From contig CM075101.1 in the NCBI GenBank assembly GCA_037576195.1, forward strand, positions 5,022,001 to 5,086,000: 64,000 nt of DNA, written 5' to 3'. This document shows, one piece after another, positions 1 through 13,200 of this stretch. The notes under the pieces were generated by a model that saw only the letters and a list, made by a program, of their open reading frames with translations, was not told where the DNA came from and searched no databases. Within the stretch, counting starts at the first letter, position 1. The number at the start of each line of letters is the position of its first letter. Made by a program: the position numbers and the translations under genes. The DNA comes from Phytoseiulus persimilis. Taxonomy: Eukaryota > Arthropoda > Arachnida > Mesostigmata > Phytoseiidae.

Positions 1-3000
1 CAAGAGCGGAGCGACTCCTGTCCTGACCGGAGTCTTCGTCTGAGACGTACGTTAGAACTTGGTATCGGTGTGCATTCTAGGGTATGCGAGCGGGATGAGC
101 AACTTCTGTTTCTTCGATATGAACGGAGATACCTTGATCGAAGACACACTGCGGGTCGATCCGTTGTCCAGGTCGGAACTACGATCAGGATGGAGGAATT
201 TCCAAAGTGCCTCGGACCGCAGCCCTTAAATCCATTCAGCCCCTTAAGATCCATCATAGAGTTCATCATCATTTGTCTCCGCCCTCGGAACAGTCTAGAA
301 CTTAACTCGGCTCCCCGTAAAAGTCCTCCATGAAAGGGAGGAAGGAGATCGAGGAGGATCCTGATGGTTTTAGAGAGGAACGTTCATTTGAAACCCAGAG
401 GAATACTGCATCGGATTCAGACGGAAACTTGACCGATCCTCCAGTTTGGCCCTGTGAAGCACGCTGGATGTTGTTTCAGAGTAATCTGAGCACATTGTTT
501 CCTCATCCTAATCAACGTCAGCCTGAACGAGTCCGATGGAAACTTGGCCGATAGGAGTGAGCTTCCCGTTTTCCGATTCCGATGGGAACTCGCCAACCCT
601 CATGAGTTTACGGTAGAAGTTGGCGAGACCGACGGGGCGGCTTGGATTACCGATATGCTCAGATCAATCACTCGGTGCGTTTGTTTGTGGGCGGATGAAG
701 ATTACAGAGAGCGGTTCACGTACAGTATGACAATGAGCACTTCACCGTGTTTGGCTAGTACCAAGTGGGTTCGATTATTGAGGCCCGATCGTTATCCCTC
801 TTTTCTAGCGGGTTTAATTGTGTTCCCACGCGGGATGGGGACTTGGGTATACTCGGGAATTCCACCGATTCACAAACCCAAAACGCCGAAGTCGAAATCC
901 GGGACTTGGCGAGTTCGTGTTGGATGAAATTCGCTGGGAATACTGATTGAAACAACTTAACGAGCTCAGGCATCGCTGAGATCCCTGGGGGACCGACCCG
1001 GCCAGGTCAAATTATATTCAAGTGCGAATGGAGTGGAACCACAACTCATAGTCCATTATCAGGCTAGACCTCCGTTTCTTGGAGAGAAACTTTGTGGAGA
1101 ACTCATGACCTCCAGACAGAAGGCTTCACGACTTTCTCCGATTGCGAACCAGGTTTCGAATGAGAAGTTCCTGCGTTGGTCGTGCGGAACAAACTCTGTA
1201 AAAACCAGAATGGAAGTACATCCTATCGAAGGATGATCCGACAATAGACGAACCAGCCGAAGTTCTGAGCGGCGGATATCATGGAAGAAAAGTTCGCAGA
1301 ATGCCATTATGCTCGACGAAAACCCTGGGGCAGTGAAGGCTGGGTCCGGTTGAGCGTGTTTGACGGCAAAAATAGGCTCTCTCAAGGGGATTGGGGACCG
1401 TTGCTTCATCAACCCACGAGCTACGGCTTTCCTGGTCAATGAGGTAGGTGGCATCGCACCACCACCAGCTCGATGAATCGGATGGACAAAAGCAGCCAGG
1501 GAACTCGTTTTGTCCTATGACGACTCCAATAGCTGTTTGGAGTTGAGGGGGTCAATGGGTTGTTCTCCGATCTCCATCCAGATGCTACTGAAGTGAGAGT
1601 CAGCGAGAGAGAGTATGGGCGTTCCGAAACCGTGAGATCACATACTGTGGGAGAAGTTGCCCCCTGAGATTTCCGGTTTTGAGAGAGTAGTCGAAGGAGT
1701 CGAGCGCTCCTGGCTCTGTCTCGATGCATCAGGGCAGATCGTTGCGTCAGGTGGACTCCTGTTGAGAGACGCAGAAACGGAAAGGGGCTTCCCTTGGGAG
1801 CGCTGGAACGTGTGCTGGGTTGGCGTTGCCGAGGACGCACGTAATGGAGCCAGCCGGCCCTCAGGAACGCAAGCAATGGTAGCATCGGTTTGTGTCCGGA
1901 ACACCCAAAATACCGTCCCGATTTCCAGCGCCCCGAATACCTGGTATTCCGGAAAGGGTCTCGATCGGCGCTGTAACCCATCTGGGAGCCGAGATATGAG
2001 CCTTTTAAGTTGACCAAGTTTTGTCTGGGGTAGTGCAAAATCTGCGGGGCCGATGGCCAAGCCTTGATGGCCGAGACCGGGCTCACGGTGCATCTATCCG
2101 GAACATCTCGCGCTCCTCCAGAAGTGTCCGTCCTAGAATTCATCTTTGTTGCTCTTCTGCGTCGTTTGTCATGGCCCCATTATTGAATTCGTGTGACTCA
2201 CCGACATGGGAAAAAATCTGGATTTCCTCACCGTGGTGATGCACGCCGATGAAGTTGCGACCTACACTGACATAGACGACGAACGGGGATCGCTGGTAAG
2301 TTCCCCGAGTCTACGTACTCCTCGTGTCGCTCGCTAATATCCTTCATCCACACTGAGACCTTCCCCCCTTAGGGCTCTCACGACCGGGGACTTCATACAC
2401 ACTCAGGATGCAAGTGCGCCCGCTGGTGCCGATCTACGACAAGGCTGTACGAGAGGCAATCGGGGACAAGAACTCGCGCTATTGCAAGCTAGAGAGGATC
2501 TCGAACGTCTCCTCAAACGATGTGGGAAAATCTCGAGCTCGATATCGCCGACGCGACGTCGACACAGGCCGAACGAGATTTCAGTGTCGCTTGTTCGCAC
2601 TCATGCAGCGACACTTGGTACTGGAGAACTGACGAAGCTGTGGCATGAATCACCGACTTCCGGGTGATTTAGAACTCCAAACTGACCGAAATAACAGAGC
2701 TCGATCCCATAAGGGGCACAAGGTCTATTCACGTTCGGAAGGCGACTGAAGTGTATAGCAGTCATGGGCGGCTCTCAACTGCGGAACCGCGGTTTTTTGT
2801 TGCAGTTGACCGAAAACTGAATTTTCTGAAACTGCAGTCTTAAGCCAGGCCCAGGTATGAAGCAGAGTGAGAGTATCGGAAACCATGGAGGAGTTGAACC
2901 ATGGAGGCCACCTGAAATGGTTCGGGCACTCGATTCTGAGCTCGGTGCTGGTTCGCGGGTGCTGTGGAGTCGATAGAAAAACATACCCTCTCCTTTTTCT

Positions 3001-3160
3001 TTCTCTGGCGTTCTTCCGTGAAGAATCTAGGCTCCCTGGAATATTTTTAGCAAAAATTGTTGCCTTACAAAACTTCATCCCTGTGCAATATATTCCATCA
3101 TAAACACATTTTCCATCAACCCGTTGGAGCCGAAAGTCAGGGTCACCGAGATTCCTGACA
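1..3160. other. Unrecognised sequence, no supported gene
   Basis: I recognise no conserved protein, RNA gene or repeat here. Open frames of up to 235 codons overlap on both strands around 1.44-2.14 kb, and none shows a family motif. One weak plus-strand candidate is a short spliced frame: ATG at 2206 to a donor at 2296 (CTG|GTAAGT), continuing in phase from an acceptor before 2407 to a stop at 2665-2667. It would encode about 116 residues, with a helical stretch near the middle. It has no recognisable domain, so I give it as a possibility only. Confidence 0.4.
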
Positions 3161-3164
3161 GATA

Positions 3165-4253
3165 TGTACCTGATGCCGCGCTGGGACAAAGTCGCTATAC
3201 ATGGTTATCCCGACATCGGTTCAGATTCCGGGTTGAAAGCATCTCCGCTGGGGAAAAGCCTGATACGTCTTCTCGCTGGCGTGAACCAAGTTATGAGTAC
3301 TTGGGTCCTTATGGACTCTTCAGTCGTCGAAAGCGTCATTCGAGAGCTTTCGCTCGATTGAAATGAAGTGGGCTCTTTTATCCCAAGTCCTACCTTGAGA
3401 GAATGGTCTGTGCTCGTGTGAACTACTCCGACAAACTGTGCATCGGTCCTCGCGAGTCACACCTCTGGATTGCACAAATTGAACGTGAGCGGGACAGGAT
3501 CGGGAGTTAAAGGAATGAAACAAAAACTATTCTGGTCACATGGAAGTAGGAAGATTCCAGATGGGGAGCGAACATACCCTGACGGTACACACCCGTTATC
3601 CTTCCCCGGGTGCCGTTGAGCCACTTGCCGGCGGAGCCGACTGTGTGACTTCCGAGACTGTGTCCGCAAGCGTGCCCTGGAGAGGGAGAGATGGCAAAGG
3701 TTTCCTGGGGGGACGAGTTGGAAAATGTACTTTCACGGTCCAGGTGCCAGGAACATCAGCTGCGGTCAGAATGACTCCGCATCATCACCTCAAGCTCCTT
3801 GACGGAGAGGGCGACTTCTGCGCCGACATTTCGAGCTTTCGCAGAGGATATCGGATAGGCCCTTCCGCTTCCACCAGACCAGTCTACGAGAATCACGGTA
3901 AAAACGTCTTCGCGGAGGAGGGCCAGCGCGAGTTCCGTCATCCAATGCACAGAACTCGGTCAGCCGTGCACGATCAACTGGATCGAGGAAGCGTTGTATC
4001 ATTCGGATCGGGTCGAGGTAAGTTGGGTTTTGGATGGAATCGCGATGGAGCACCGTGACTTACCATGGTACCTCTCAAGGTGTCAAACCCTGCGGTGTGT
4101 AGCTCTTCGTTTGTAACCGGGGTCGGAATGCTCTGAATCTGATGTTTCAGAGACAAGAAGTGGAACCCGGTTCCGATGAATCGGCGCTGGTCCGGAAGGG
4201 CTGGTAGGGGCAGGTTCCTTCCAGGATGCATCCCAGTTCTCTGAAGCAGAACT
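3165..4253 (-). pseudogene. Pancreatic-type (alpha/beta-hydrolase) lipase pseudogene
   Basis: Minus-strand fragments line up in order with secreted pancreatic-type lipases. Piece 1 (4253..4064) has an N-terminal C-F-x-E-L-G-C block, then F-I-G-T-G-F-H-F-L-S in a different frame. Piece 2 (3977..3789) reads L-I-V-H-G, a TGA at 3960-3962, then V-H-W-M-T-E-L and V-I-L-V-D-W-S-G-G, then V-G-A-E-V-A. Piece 3 (3704..3593) holds the nucleophile elbow G-H-S-L-G-S-H and K-W-L-N-G-T-R-G-R-I-T-G. Piece 4 (about 3520..3394) has a TGA at 3457-3459 just before T-D-A-Q-F-V-G-V-V-H-T. Piece 5 (about 3222..3165) is only vaguely similar. Piece 2 joins piece 3 in phase over a 84-nt intron with good splice sites. 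Two in-frame stops, a frameshift in piece 1, no clear acceptor for piece 4 and no C-terminal part argue for a decayed copy. Sequence errors in a live gene are the alternative. Confidence 0.68.
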
Positions 4254-7200
4254 CTGAAAATTCAAGACAAGAGCTCGAAGAGCGGGAGAGTCAGGATTGT
4301 GAGACGGAGTTCATTCTACATTCTGTCCCAGCCTCTCACAAAGCTCCAAGCCTGGGCGAGGAGAACCGCTAGTAGGACAACTTGCTTGGGCATCGAACTC
4401 GCAATCGAATCAGAAATGTCCGGTGACGATCTGTCGGGTTACGCTGCACGTTACAAAGCCAAGACGCACTATCGAACAATCCTATTATATTCCGTCGAGT
4501 TTCTCACAGCCAAGAGTAAGACGGGTCAAGAGATATGTCCAGATTGGCTCCAGGAGAACAACAACTCACCGCTCGAACTATGTGCGTTTTTGTGGTAACT
4601 TTTCATTCCGAAATCCTCAAATTTCGGATTCCCGGATCTCAGACCTTTGCGATCCACATATCTGGATTCGTAGACGATTTCCGGAAATCCTTCGAAGGAT
4701 CTTTGAGCGATCGCTCGAGATACTCGAAGCGTGACCGAGGAGCTGATTTTGGATGAGTGTCTGGGAGGGACTGACGAGAGAAGGGAGGAGATGACTTGCT
4801 GCGTTAGAGTAGATTTTCTACGGCACCCACAGGCACCGGACTGGTCCAACGGATTAGGACGTGTCCAGGAGAAGCACAGATTTCTGAGAACGAGAATGCC
4901 CTCGAGATGGTTGAGGGCGACGTCAAGACCGGCGGAGGCTCGGTCAATCGAGCTCCGAAAATTTCCGGAGCAGTCTCCAGACCGGAGACAAGACGCTTGT
5001 ATTGGATGAATCCCCTGTGGGTATGAACCATCAAGAGAACGCGGCTCGAGGCTTCCAACTCCAGATTTGAAACCTTGTGACGCGAGAATTAGCCTACGTT
5101 GATTCCCATTGTATATTCCGAACTAGTTCAGAGACATCTTTCGAAGCACTATTCTGTAGAATTATCAGAACAGATTCTAACTTGGCAATTCGCCAACAGA
5201 GCCATGAGGATCGGAGAGGCCCGAGCAGATAACTCCTCCGGAGAGAGATTTCCATTTTCCAGGAAGCGATTCAACTCCTCACTGATCGCATCCCGGAAGG
5301 GTTCGGCGGCTGTTCGAGCACGTAGGTGGACTTGAGCATGTTTTTCCTCGAGCTCCAATTCGACCTGGATCGCCTAGCCTAAACCAGAACCCTCTTTAGA
5401 GACGTTCGGATAACGTTCACTTCATGCTTCTGCAGCCTTGGATGTTTCGAGAATCGAAATGACCCGATGCGAGAACCCATGACGAGATATCCTAGAAAAG
5501 AGTTCGGATGAAACACTAATGGAGACACTTCCTGTCCGTAGAGGACAATAACTCCAAGCGATGTCAGCAATGAAGTGATCAGCTAGTTCAGGAGATTCGC
5601 CATTGACTCTACAGCGAGCAGATCCCATTTGGAAAAGTTTGGAAGAACCAGGACGCCTCTGACAACCAGGCCCATGGTGGTAAGACTTGGGCCCAGATCA
5701 GCATGCGGGAATTCACTGTAAAGCAACAGGTGAAGTCCCGGAAGCAGGCTTCTGGGACACAGAAGACGCCCGCACATTCGAAGAGCAGACATCCAACGAG
5801 TCCAGTCCTGGTCCGAAGTGTCTCTCAAGATAGGGTCACGTGAAATTTTGTGTTTTTTCGATCGGAACCCTGGTTTCGGATCCGTCTTCTTCTCGATAGG
5901 CAGCTGTCTTATGAAGCTCCGAGGCGAACGCCGGATTGGGCTTTGTTCCGGGGCCATGGTAACAGATCCGTGACCCTCCCATGTTCGCTCAATGTCCCAA
6001 GACAATGTTTGAAGACGCTGGGGATACACTGAATGACGACCATCGCATGACAGCATCAGTTCTCCGTTCTTCTACATTCATCTTTTTGCGACTCCGAGGC
6101 TGGAGATCAAATCAAACGAAGCAGGATTTGGCGGAGCTTGCCTACATGCAAACAAGCCGAGGAGAGTTTCAATCAACCCGTTGCTTTGTCTCGGGCTCAA
6201 CTATCCCTCGCTTCTTCCCTGAGCTCTTCGCTGTCGCGCCGAAGATGAAATCAGCGATTCGATAACGAAGTCTCCGAATCGGGTCAAAGCGCAGAATGTA
6301 GCCAAAGGATCTCATTGGCCGCATGCCATGTAGGAGGACTCTAGAAGTAGCGCTTATCCTGGGGAGTTCAAAGATTGGTGCGCATGCCGAGCGTCACCGT
6401 ACGAGCGAGTCAAAGAAGCCGTCACATCTTCTAGCGCACGACTGCCTGTCCTTGCTGAGTGGGTTCCTCATCAGCTTATGGGCGACCCGGGGAACGAGGG
6501 CGAACATACGCGAGCAGAGATCTACGAAGAGGTCGTCGAGTCCGTGCAGGAAGAGGTCGCAGAGAATCGACAGATGTCGCTGAATGAGAACGCCACATCA
6601 TCAGGTTTCGAAGCAGGGCTCGGGAGAGTCCTGCATGAGGTTCGCAAAAAAAGGTTCAGCTGAGGGCGTAAATCCTCGCATCGAGTTCAAATCCGGAAAT
6701 CTCTGATTCTGAGTGACGACAGAAGTCAGAGGCTTACCATGATTGAAATCGGTGGATTCCCATGCTTTTTCACACGCAAGTGCGTCTGTCTCGCTTTGCA
6801 ATGGAGTTTCCCGGACTGATTTTGTCCAGACTCATTCTGGCCCACAAAGCTGTGAGATCCCGGATTTCAGTCTAGGCATTCGACTTCATCGGGACCTCGC
6901 CTTCTTGATTTGCCCTCGATCGTCCCCCGAAGAACGTCTACCAACGGCGCTTCGAGAGACTGCAGGCGGGCCAGTCGTTACACGCACTTCGGGCACGAGG
7001 GTGCCTCAACGAAGCAAGGCTCACGACGGCCGCGAAAACCTCAAATGCCTTCGAAAATGCCAGCAAAACGAGGTGTTCGGCGCAAATACCGAGACATGAA
7101 TCTGGCTTCAGATGGAGGATTTTGCTTCCCTTCGTGGACTCGAGCACTCGGACTCTACGACTCTCAAGCGGACTCTCAAGAAATGAGGACTCGTTGTACT

Positions 7201-9820
7201 TGCGAGTCCGAGGCTGGGACCCCTAGTCGTGCAGGATGTCGCTGTACCGAGCTCATTCGTTGAGAGACGCTTTCATTCACTTGATTGGAAATCCGCAACA
7301 GAATGCCTTCTATTCAACTGTTAGTCATCGGATTTCGTCGAAGACACAAGGAAGGATGATCGTCATGAGCGAAGAGCGAAAGGTACTGTCGTATCAGGAA
7401 TCATAAGCAGCATTTTCTCTTCGATCCGGGACGAGAAAACTCATTCAACTGCTTCAGAAACCCAGCATAGCTCAATAGTAAGAATACAGAGAAGAGCGGG
7501 GGACAGAGCGTGAGGAATCGCTGCTTGGCAGGACTATCCCGAATCAGTAGAAGGAAATTTCGAAGGCCTGCAGACCCTTGATTTATACTCTGGCAAGGGG
7601 GAGGAAGCACCTGGGGTGTTTAGAATCTTAGAGGACAATGCGTTGTTCTGATTCGCCAGAGAAAGATCACGCAAGTGGATCTCGAATTTCAGAAACGGAC
7701 TAGCGTTTCTCACGGGCGTTCTTTGTCGTCGATCTCGATAGAATGCACCGCAGCCTCTGGAACCATTCACGTCGGGACAAGGAGGAGACTTGACCACTGA
7801 ATGTAAAGTACATGTGATTCATCGAATGTCCCAAGCGAGGAAAGCTCGAATGTGTTCAAACTATTCTCTAGGTTTGGACCCGAGCAGATCCGTCTGATTT
7901 ACACATGACAAAATGTTTCCAAGGATGGACAATGTCAGAACCTCTGCGGGCCTTCGACGAGAGTGTTGCGGAATATCCCAAGGTCTCTCTGGAGACCGTT
8001 CGCTACAGTCTATATTCAGTTTTGTGACATTCAGCCTCGCAACTCCATACGATCTCTGGCAACAGCCCCGATTTCCAACAATCGCAGACTATGGATACTC
8101 GGCGACGGATTCAGAAGTGAGTTCAATGATAGCCGCCCTTCACAGCAAACCATGACGAGGCGCTATTAACGGTCGATTGATCGTTCCCTCGGCATGGAAA
8201 CCTCCTGACCCCTCGGGATCTCAATTTGGGGCAACTGAAGTTGAAGGATTACGTTTCCATGTGATTCCAAACCGAATAATTTGTCTTCGATTAAGGAACC
8301 CTTTGTTTGAGCCACCCTCGAGAGTCGTAGTTGGGTTGTGCAGGAGAAGACTGGAAGAGGTGAGGAGATGAAGTCTGGGATCTGGATGAGAGCCTCCTTA
8401 AATGATAGCACGACAGCAGCGTTCCAAACGACCCACCGACGTATCGCCGCAAAAAAAAAACTGTGCAAGAAAGTACATTTTACTCTCGCGATCAGGATCG
8501 TGCGCGCGGTCGGCAGCCTCCCAGGTAGAAGCACAATCAGATCAGAGGAACCAGGCAGTCGGGCAGTCGTGACCAAACGTAACATCTCCAATGCATTTCG
8601 ATCTCTCGGTTCCTGATCGCTAGCTCTGTGATCATTATGACTTCTCCCGGGTGCATCCCCCCCGGTTCTCGCTATAATCCCATACTTGGTTTGTGGAACA
8701 TGAGTGGGAAAGTAGTTGGTGTCGAAACCTCGGTTCAAACCTTACGCCTCGAACACCTAAAGAACTAATCTGAGCGCTCAGTTTTGTTGTGTAAGATCGT
8801 TCGTTTACACCTCTTTCGGCTCCATCCTCCCCCTGCCCCACAGGCCAGTGCTCGAGAAAGTGACTCGAAGCCAAAGTATCATCGATTCTGCGGGAAGGGA
8901 TTGATTCGGCACCCCTTTCGGCAGAGATCACCATCATCACTCCCGTCGCTCCTCTTGCGTTCACCTTCGCCGAAGATCCTATATTCTCCTTCCGTTTCAA
9001 GTAACGGCTTCTCTCCTTCCGCGTCTTTTGCTCCCCTCAGGAACGCCAACCCACCATGCGCTCCACCATTGCGAGGAATCCCCGATGTCCCTGTCCCTCC
9101 ATGCCTCAGATTCCCACATACGAAATTTCCACCTTGGTCCCAGGAGCGTTGCCGTGGGGCTCCCAACTTCGTAGCACATGTTACCCCTTTCGTTTGGAAC
9201 GCCATTTATCGGTTCTGAAATTCCCTCGTGGTATGGGTACAGTCTCCATTTCCCCGACGAAGCCGGCTCAACCTAAAAGCATATTCATTGCTTCAGGTTC
9301 CCTCCGCCGTGGGATTCATAATTTTTCCCTGGAGCGTTCTCCCTTTACGCATGAATGCTCTTGCGCCCGGCTAGTCTGTCTTCCACAAGAGTACGGTTCT
9401 TTCGTCTCTGCGCTCCCGAAAATCGCATGTCTAGGTTTCTTCGTTCGGTTCGCTCCCAGACATCGACTTATTCGCGCCACTGGATCCCGGATCGGCGACT
9501 CCCGCCGTTCAACTTGACGGTCTCTATGACGGTCTTCTCTTTTGACAGTGCATAGCCAGCTCTGAAAAGAGGAGAGTCAAGTTAGGGGAGGAGCAGAAGG
9601 ACTCATTCTCGAGAAGTAGATTGGGCACGGAATCGCACCGTTGCGGCGTCTCTCTTTTCTGTAGTGAGCGGTTGTTTTCTAGCGCGGCAGGATACCAGGA
9701 GGGCATTGCCCCAGCGCTAGTTGATGGGGTGCATACGAGAGGGCGCTCGGTGTAGCGTTGGAGCTCGGGTGTGACTCGAACTTGTGCTCCATACTCTCCC
9801 TCTTCGGGTGACTCGTCCGT
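4254..9820. other. Intergenic, no recognised gene
   Basis: No conserved domain was recognised. Two short open stretches have coding-like composition but no known motif. One is on the plus strand, open from 6334 to a stop at 6661-6663, about 109 codons, acidic and helical. The other is on the minus strand at about 5360..5149, beginning after a possible acceptor and rich in Glu/Leu/Ala. Either could be an exon of an unidentified or decayed gene. The segment from 8820 to 9500 is strikingly C/T-rich on the plus strand, which opens long proline/serine-rich frames by composition alone. Confidence 0.35.
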
Positions 9821-9823
9821 GTG

Positions 9824-9914
9824 CAGCCAGCTAGCGAACCATCCAGCGAGCCAGCCAGCCAGCCAGTCAGCCCTCCAGCCTGTCTGTCGGCCAGCCAGCC
9901 AGCCACCCAGCCAC
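9824..9914. repeat. Degenerate (CAGC)n tetranucleotide array
   Basis: A run of CAGC/CCAG units with substitutions but a preserved 4-bp phase, about 340 bp upstream of the proposed myosin start. It is the only sizeable array of this kind seen in the first 35 kb. It may lie in the myosin promoter or 5' leader. Confidence 0.8.
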
Positions 9915-10250
9915 GGTACAACCACAACGAGTCATCCCCGATGACACTAACCCACTGAAGACGTGCCATTGGAATAAGTCATCAACCGAGCGATCCGCCG
10001 CAGAACGCTACGCTCTCCAGGAGTAGCTGTCGGAAGGCAAGAGAGCGATTTGGCAGATCGCGTTGCGCTTAACAGTCTGCGACAACTGAGCAGAAAGACC
10101 CGGTGCTGCCGCTGGCATGGAACCCGCTGTTCTCTAGTTCAGACACTGCGATCCGCCGGAGCTCCACGGTGTGCCTGCCTAGGTGCGTGAGTGAGCGCAG
10201 CTTGCGCGCCTCAACAATCGTCGGACTCGGAACACGCATCGAGTCTCATC

Positions 10251-13200
10251 ATGGGTGAGTACATCTTGTCATTAACTCAACTCAGTTAGTCGGAGCGGAG
10301 GGAAATGTCAAACGATGGAAACGGATTCCAAGTTCAGGCAGTGTGCCGCAAAGGGGTTCACTCCACTCCGGTGAAGAGGGCACTGACTTTTCTTCGGGAA
10401 TCGCTTGCCGATGGCTCTTCAGCTCGATACCCGAGAACTCCGAACTCAGCCGTTTAGGTCGGAAAATCAGGACGCATTCGTTCATCTCGACACGGGATGT
10501 GGCCATGAGAGAGGAGCCGCGCGCTTCGAGGGCCCCTGTTTCAATATTTATTAGCGCTTCTGACTCCACCAACACGAGCCTTTCGTCTAATGGGATTCGC
10601 ATCTGATGAAAAGCGATCCAGTGGGCCCTGAGTCATCGGACGATGCTTCAGCGGAGCCAACAGGTTCGATTGGGCCAAAGCTTGTCGTTTTCCCGGAGTT
10701 TTCATCTCGAGGAAGATACACAACCTCGCGTTCATCGCGGGCCTCAATGACCTCGTTCGCTTACGACAACATTCGAAACCGATGTATGAGAGCGCCGCAG
10801 CTCGGAGTGCTGGCTCGTTGATCCAGATCCTATTAGCGATGCACAGCTAAATCGAGTTCGTGATCCGCTCGACCGAGACTCTCGACGCGAAATTGTCTCG
10901 CTCTTCAGTGGAATCGACAGTTCTCGTTCCACCAATTCCATGCGTTTGCTCAAACAGAGGGATTTTCGCAGGGCACGCGGCTGATGGAGTGGCGGATATG
11001 ATCCTCCTATCGGAGATAAACGAAAACACCATCAACCAGAATCTCCACGTGCGGTACGATCGCGACAACATATATGTGAGTGATTTTTTCACCTACAGCA
11101 CCGATTCTCCGATCCCGATTCGCTGTTTCCTTCGGTAGCTCCTCACGAAAGTCTCCCAGGATATCCGCTGTCGACTGCCAGGTTTCGCTCGTTTCACAAA
11201 AAAGAATATTGCGGGAAGTAGAAGGTCAACCAGTGCTCAGCAGAGCGTAAATAGTGTTACTGTAAACGAGGGAAAACGATTGGGATCTCACGGGACTTCT
11301 TCAAACAGTTTTTATCTTGAGATTCTACCGCTCATGCGAGAAGAAGAGAAAGGAATTACTTCCAATTTCTTTAACGGGTGCGTGTTCCCATGCAGACTTA
11401 CACCGGAACGATCTTGGTCGCGGTCAACCCGTACAAAGAGCTCTATATTTACGATGAGGTGAGTTCTTCCCTGCGTCATGAATTAGCGCATTCATAAGAT
11501 ATTCTCTGATCCAATCTGTGATGGAGGAAAGCTGCGCTCCCGAGAACATCAAGAGCAATTATTCGACTCTATTGCAGGGCCACATCAAGAAATATCTCGC
11601 GAACAAGATGTCGCAGCTCGAGCCACACGTGTTTGCTGTGGCACAGGCGTCTTACTATGAGCTTCAGGTGAGCCTTACAAACCCCCGAGAGCAGTCGGAA
11701 CGTTAGGTCGTTGAGCGAAATCTAATGTTCTCGTTCCATCTTCAGAACAATTCGAAAAACCAAGCTTGCGTAATATCGGGAGAGTCTGGAGCAGGGAAAA
11801 CGGAGTCGACGAAATTCATTCTCCAGTATCTCTGCGCCGTCTCGGCCTCGCAAAGTCAGGGTTCGTCTTGGATCCAACAGCAGATCCTCGAAGCGAACAC
11901 GATTCTCGAGGCCTTCGGCAACGCAAAAACAGTCCGTAACGACAACTCGAGCCGATTCGGTAAATTCATCCAAGTCTGCTTTGATCAGAGGTAAGCTCGA
12001 TTAGGAATCTTCTCGCCGCCGATCGGCACCTCTCCAGGGATCAAATCGATGCGGGATTACCTCGTTCTGAGCCGACTTCCCATTGGGTATCTTAGGAGCT
12101 CTCACTGTTTGCTACAGGTATGAAATCAAGGGATGCGTGGTTCAGGACTACCTTCTGGAACAATCGCGCATCACCCTGGTTTCGCCTCAAGAGCGCAATT
12201 ACCACGTCTTCTATCAACTAGTAGCCGCGGGCCGGGCTTGCAAAGAGTTTGGGCAGCAGTTCATGCTGGACGAGTGCTCAAAGTACAAATATTTGAATCA
12301 AGGCGCAGAAGGAATCGAGGGCGTCGACGATGCGAAAATGTTCGACGCTCTCCGGCTAGCTCTGAGCGTACTGGGAATCGAACAGGTATTTCGAGGGCCT
12401 CGCTTCATAGTTATGCGCAGGAAGTTCAATCAAGCCAGCTGATCTGTTAAAACTCACCGCCGTCAAACTGACCACAGGATATGATGGATGGAATGTTCAG
12501 CACCTTGGCGGCTATCCTTTGGCTCGGTAACGTCGACTTCACGGAGAGCGGAGGAGAGGACGAAGGCTCAAAGCTCACCCAAGAAGATGAGGAGTCGTTG
12601 GTGAAAGTCAGCAATCTTCTTGGACTGGAGCTCACCCAGCTCAAGTACATTCTACTCCATAGACAGATTATTGTTCGAGGCAACGTCACTGAAATTCCGT
12701 TCAAGCTTTCGGAGGTAAGTAGTTCTTGATGCACGGGTCTCCGTCATTTGAGAGTACATATTCATGGTGACGCAATTGGAATCGCTCCGAGACTCGATCG
12801 AATATTCATCTTGTGACACTTTCAGGCGCAACAGAATCGGCACGCTGTCGCCAAAGCCCTTTACAGTCGTTGCTTCGCTTGGGTAATAGATTTCATTAAT
12901 CGATGCACAAGTCCTAAGGACAGAGCAACCGCTCCGGACACTGGGCGTTTCCTAGGCGTACTCGATATTTTCGGATTCGAAGATTTTGGAGCGGAAAAAA
13001 ACAGTTTCGAGCAACTATGTATAAACTATACCAACGAAAAGTTGCACAAGTTCTTCAACCACTACGTATTCTCGCTAGAGCAGCACACCGTAAGTCCACG
13101 CATCGTGACATCTGGAAGAGATCGTTGCGGGTGATGGTTTTCCATTGAGAATCCGATGCGATTTTTTCCAGTATCAACAAGAGGGAATAAAATATAAGCA

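Noticed and set aside
1436-2143. 235-codon minus-strand frame
   Set aside because: A 118-codon frame is open on the opposite strand over the same bases, neither has a recognisable motif, and there is no splice or promoter support.
9524-9969. Two Trp/Ala/Gly-rich minus-strand frames of 96-133 codons
   Set aside because: They translate the (CAGC)n array and its flanks, so they are not genes.
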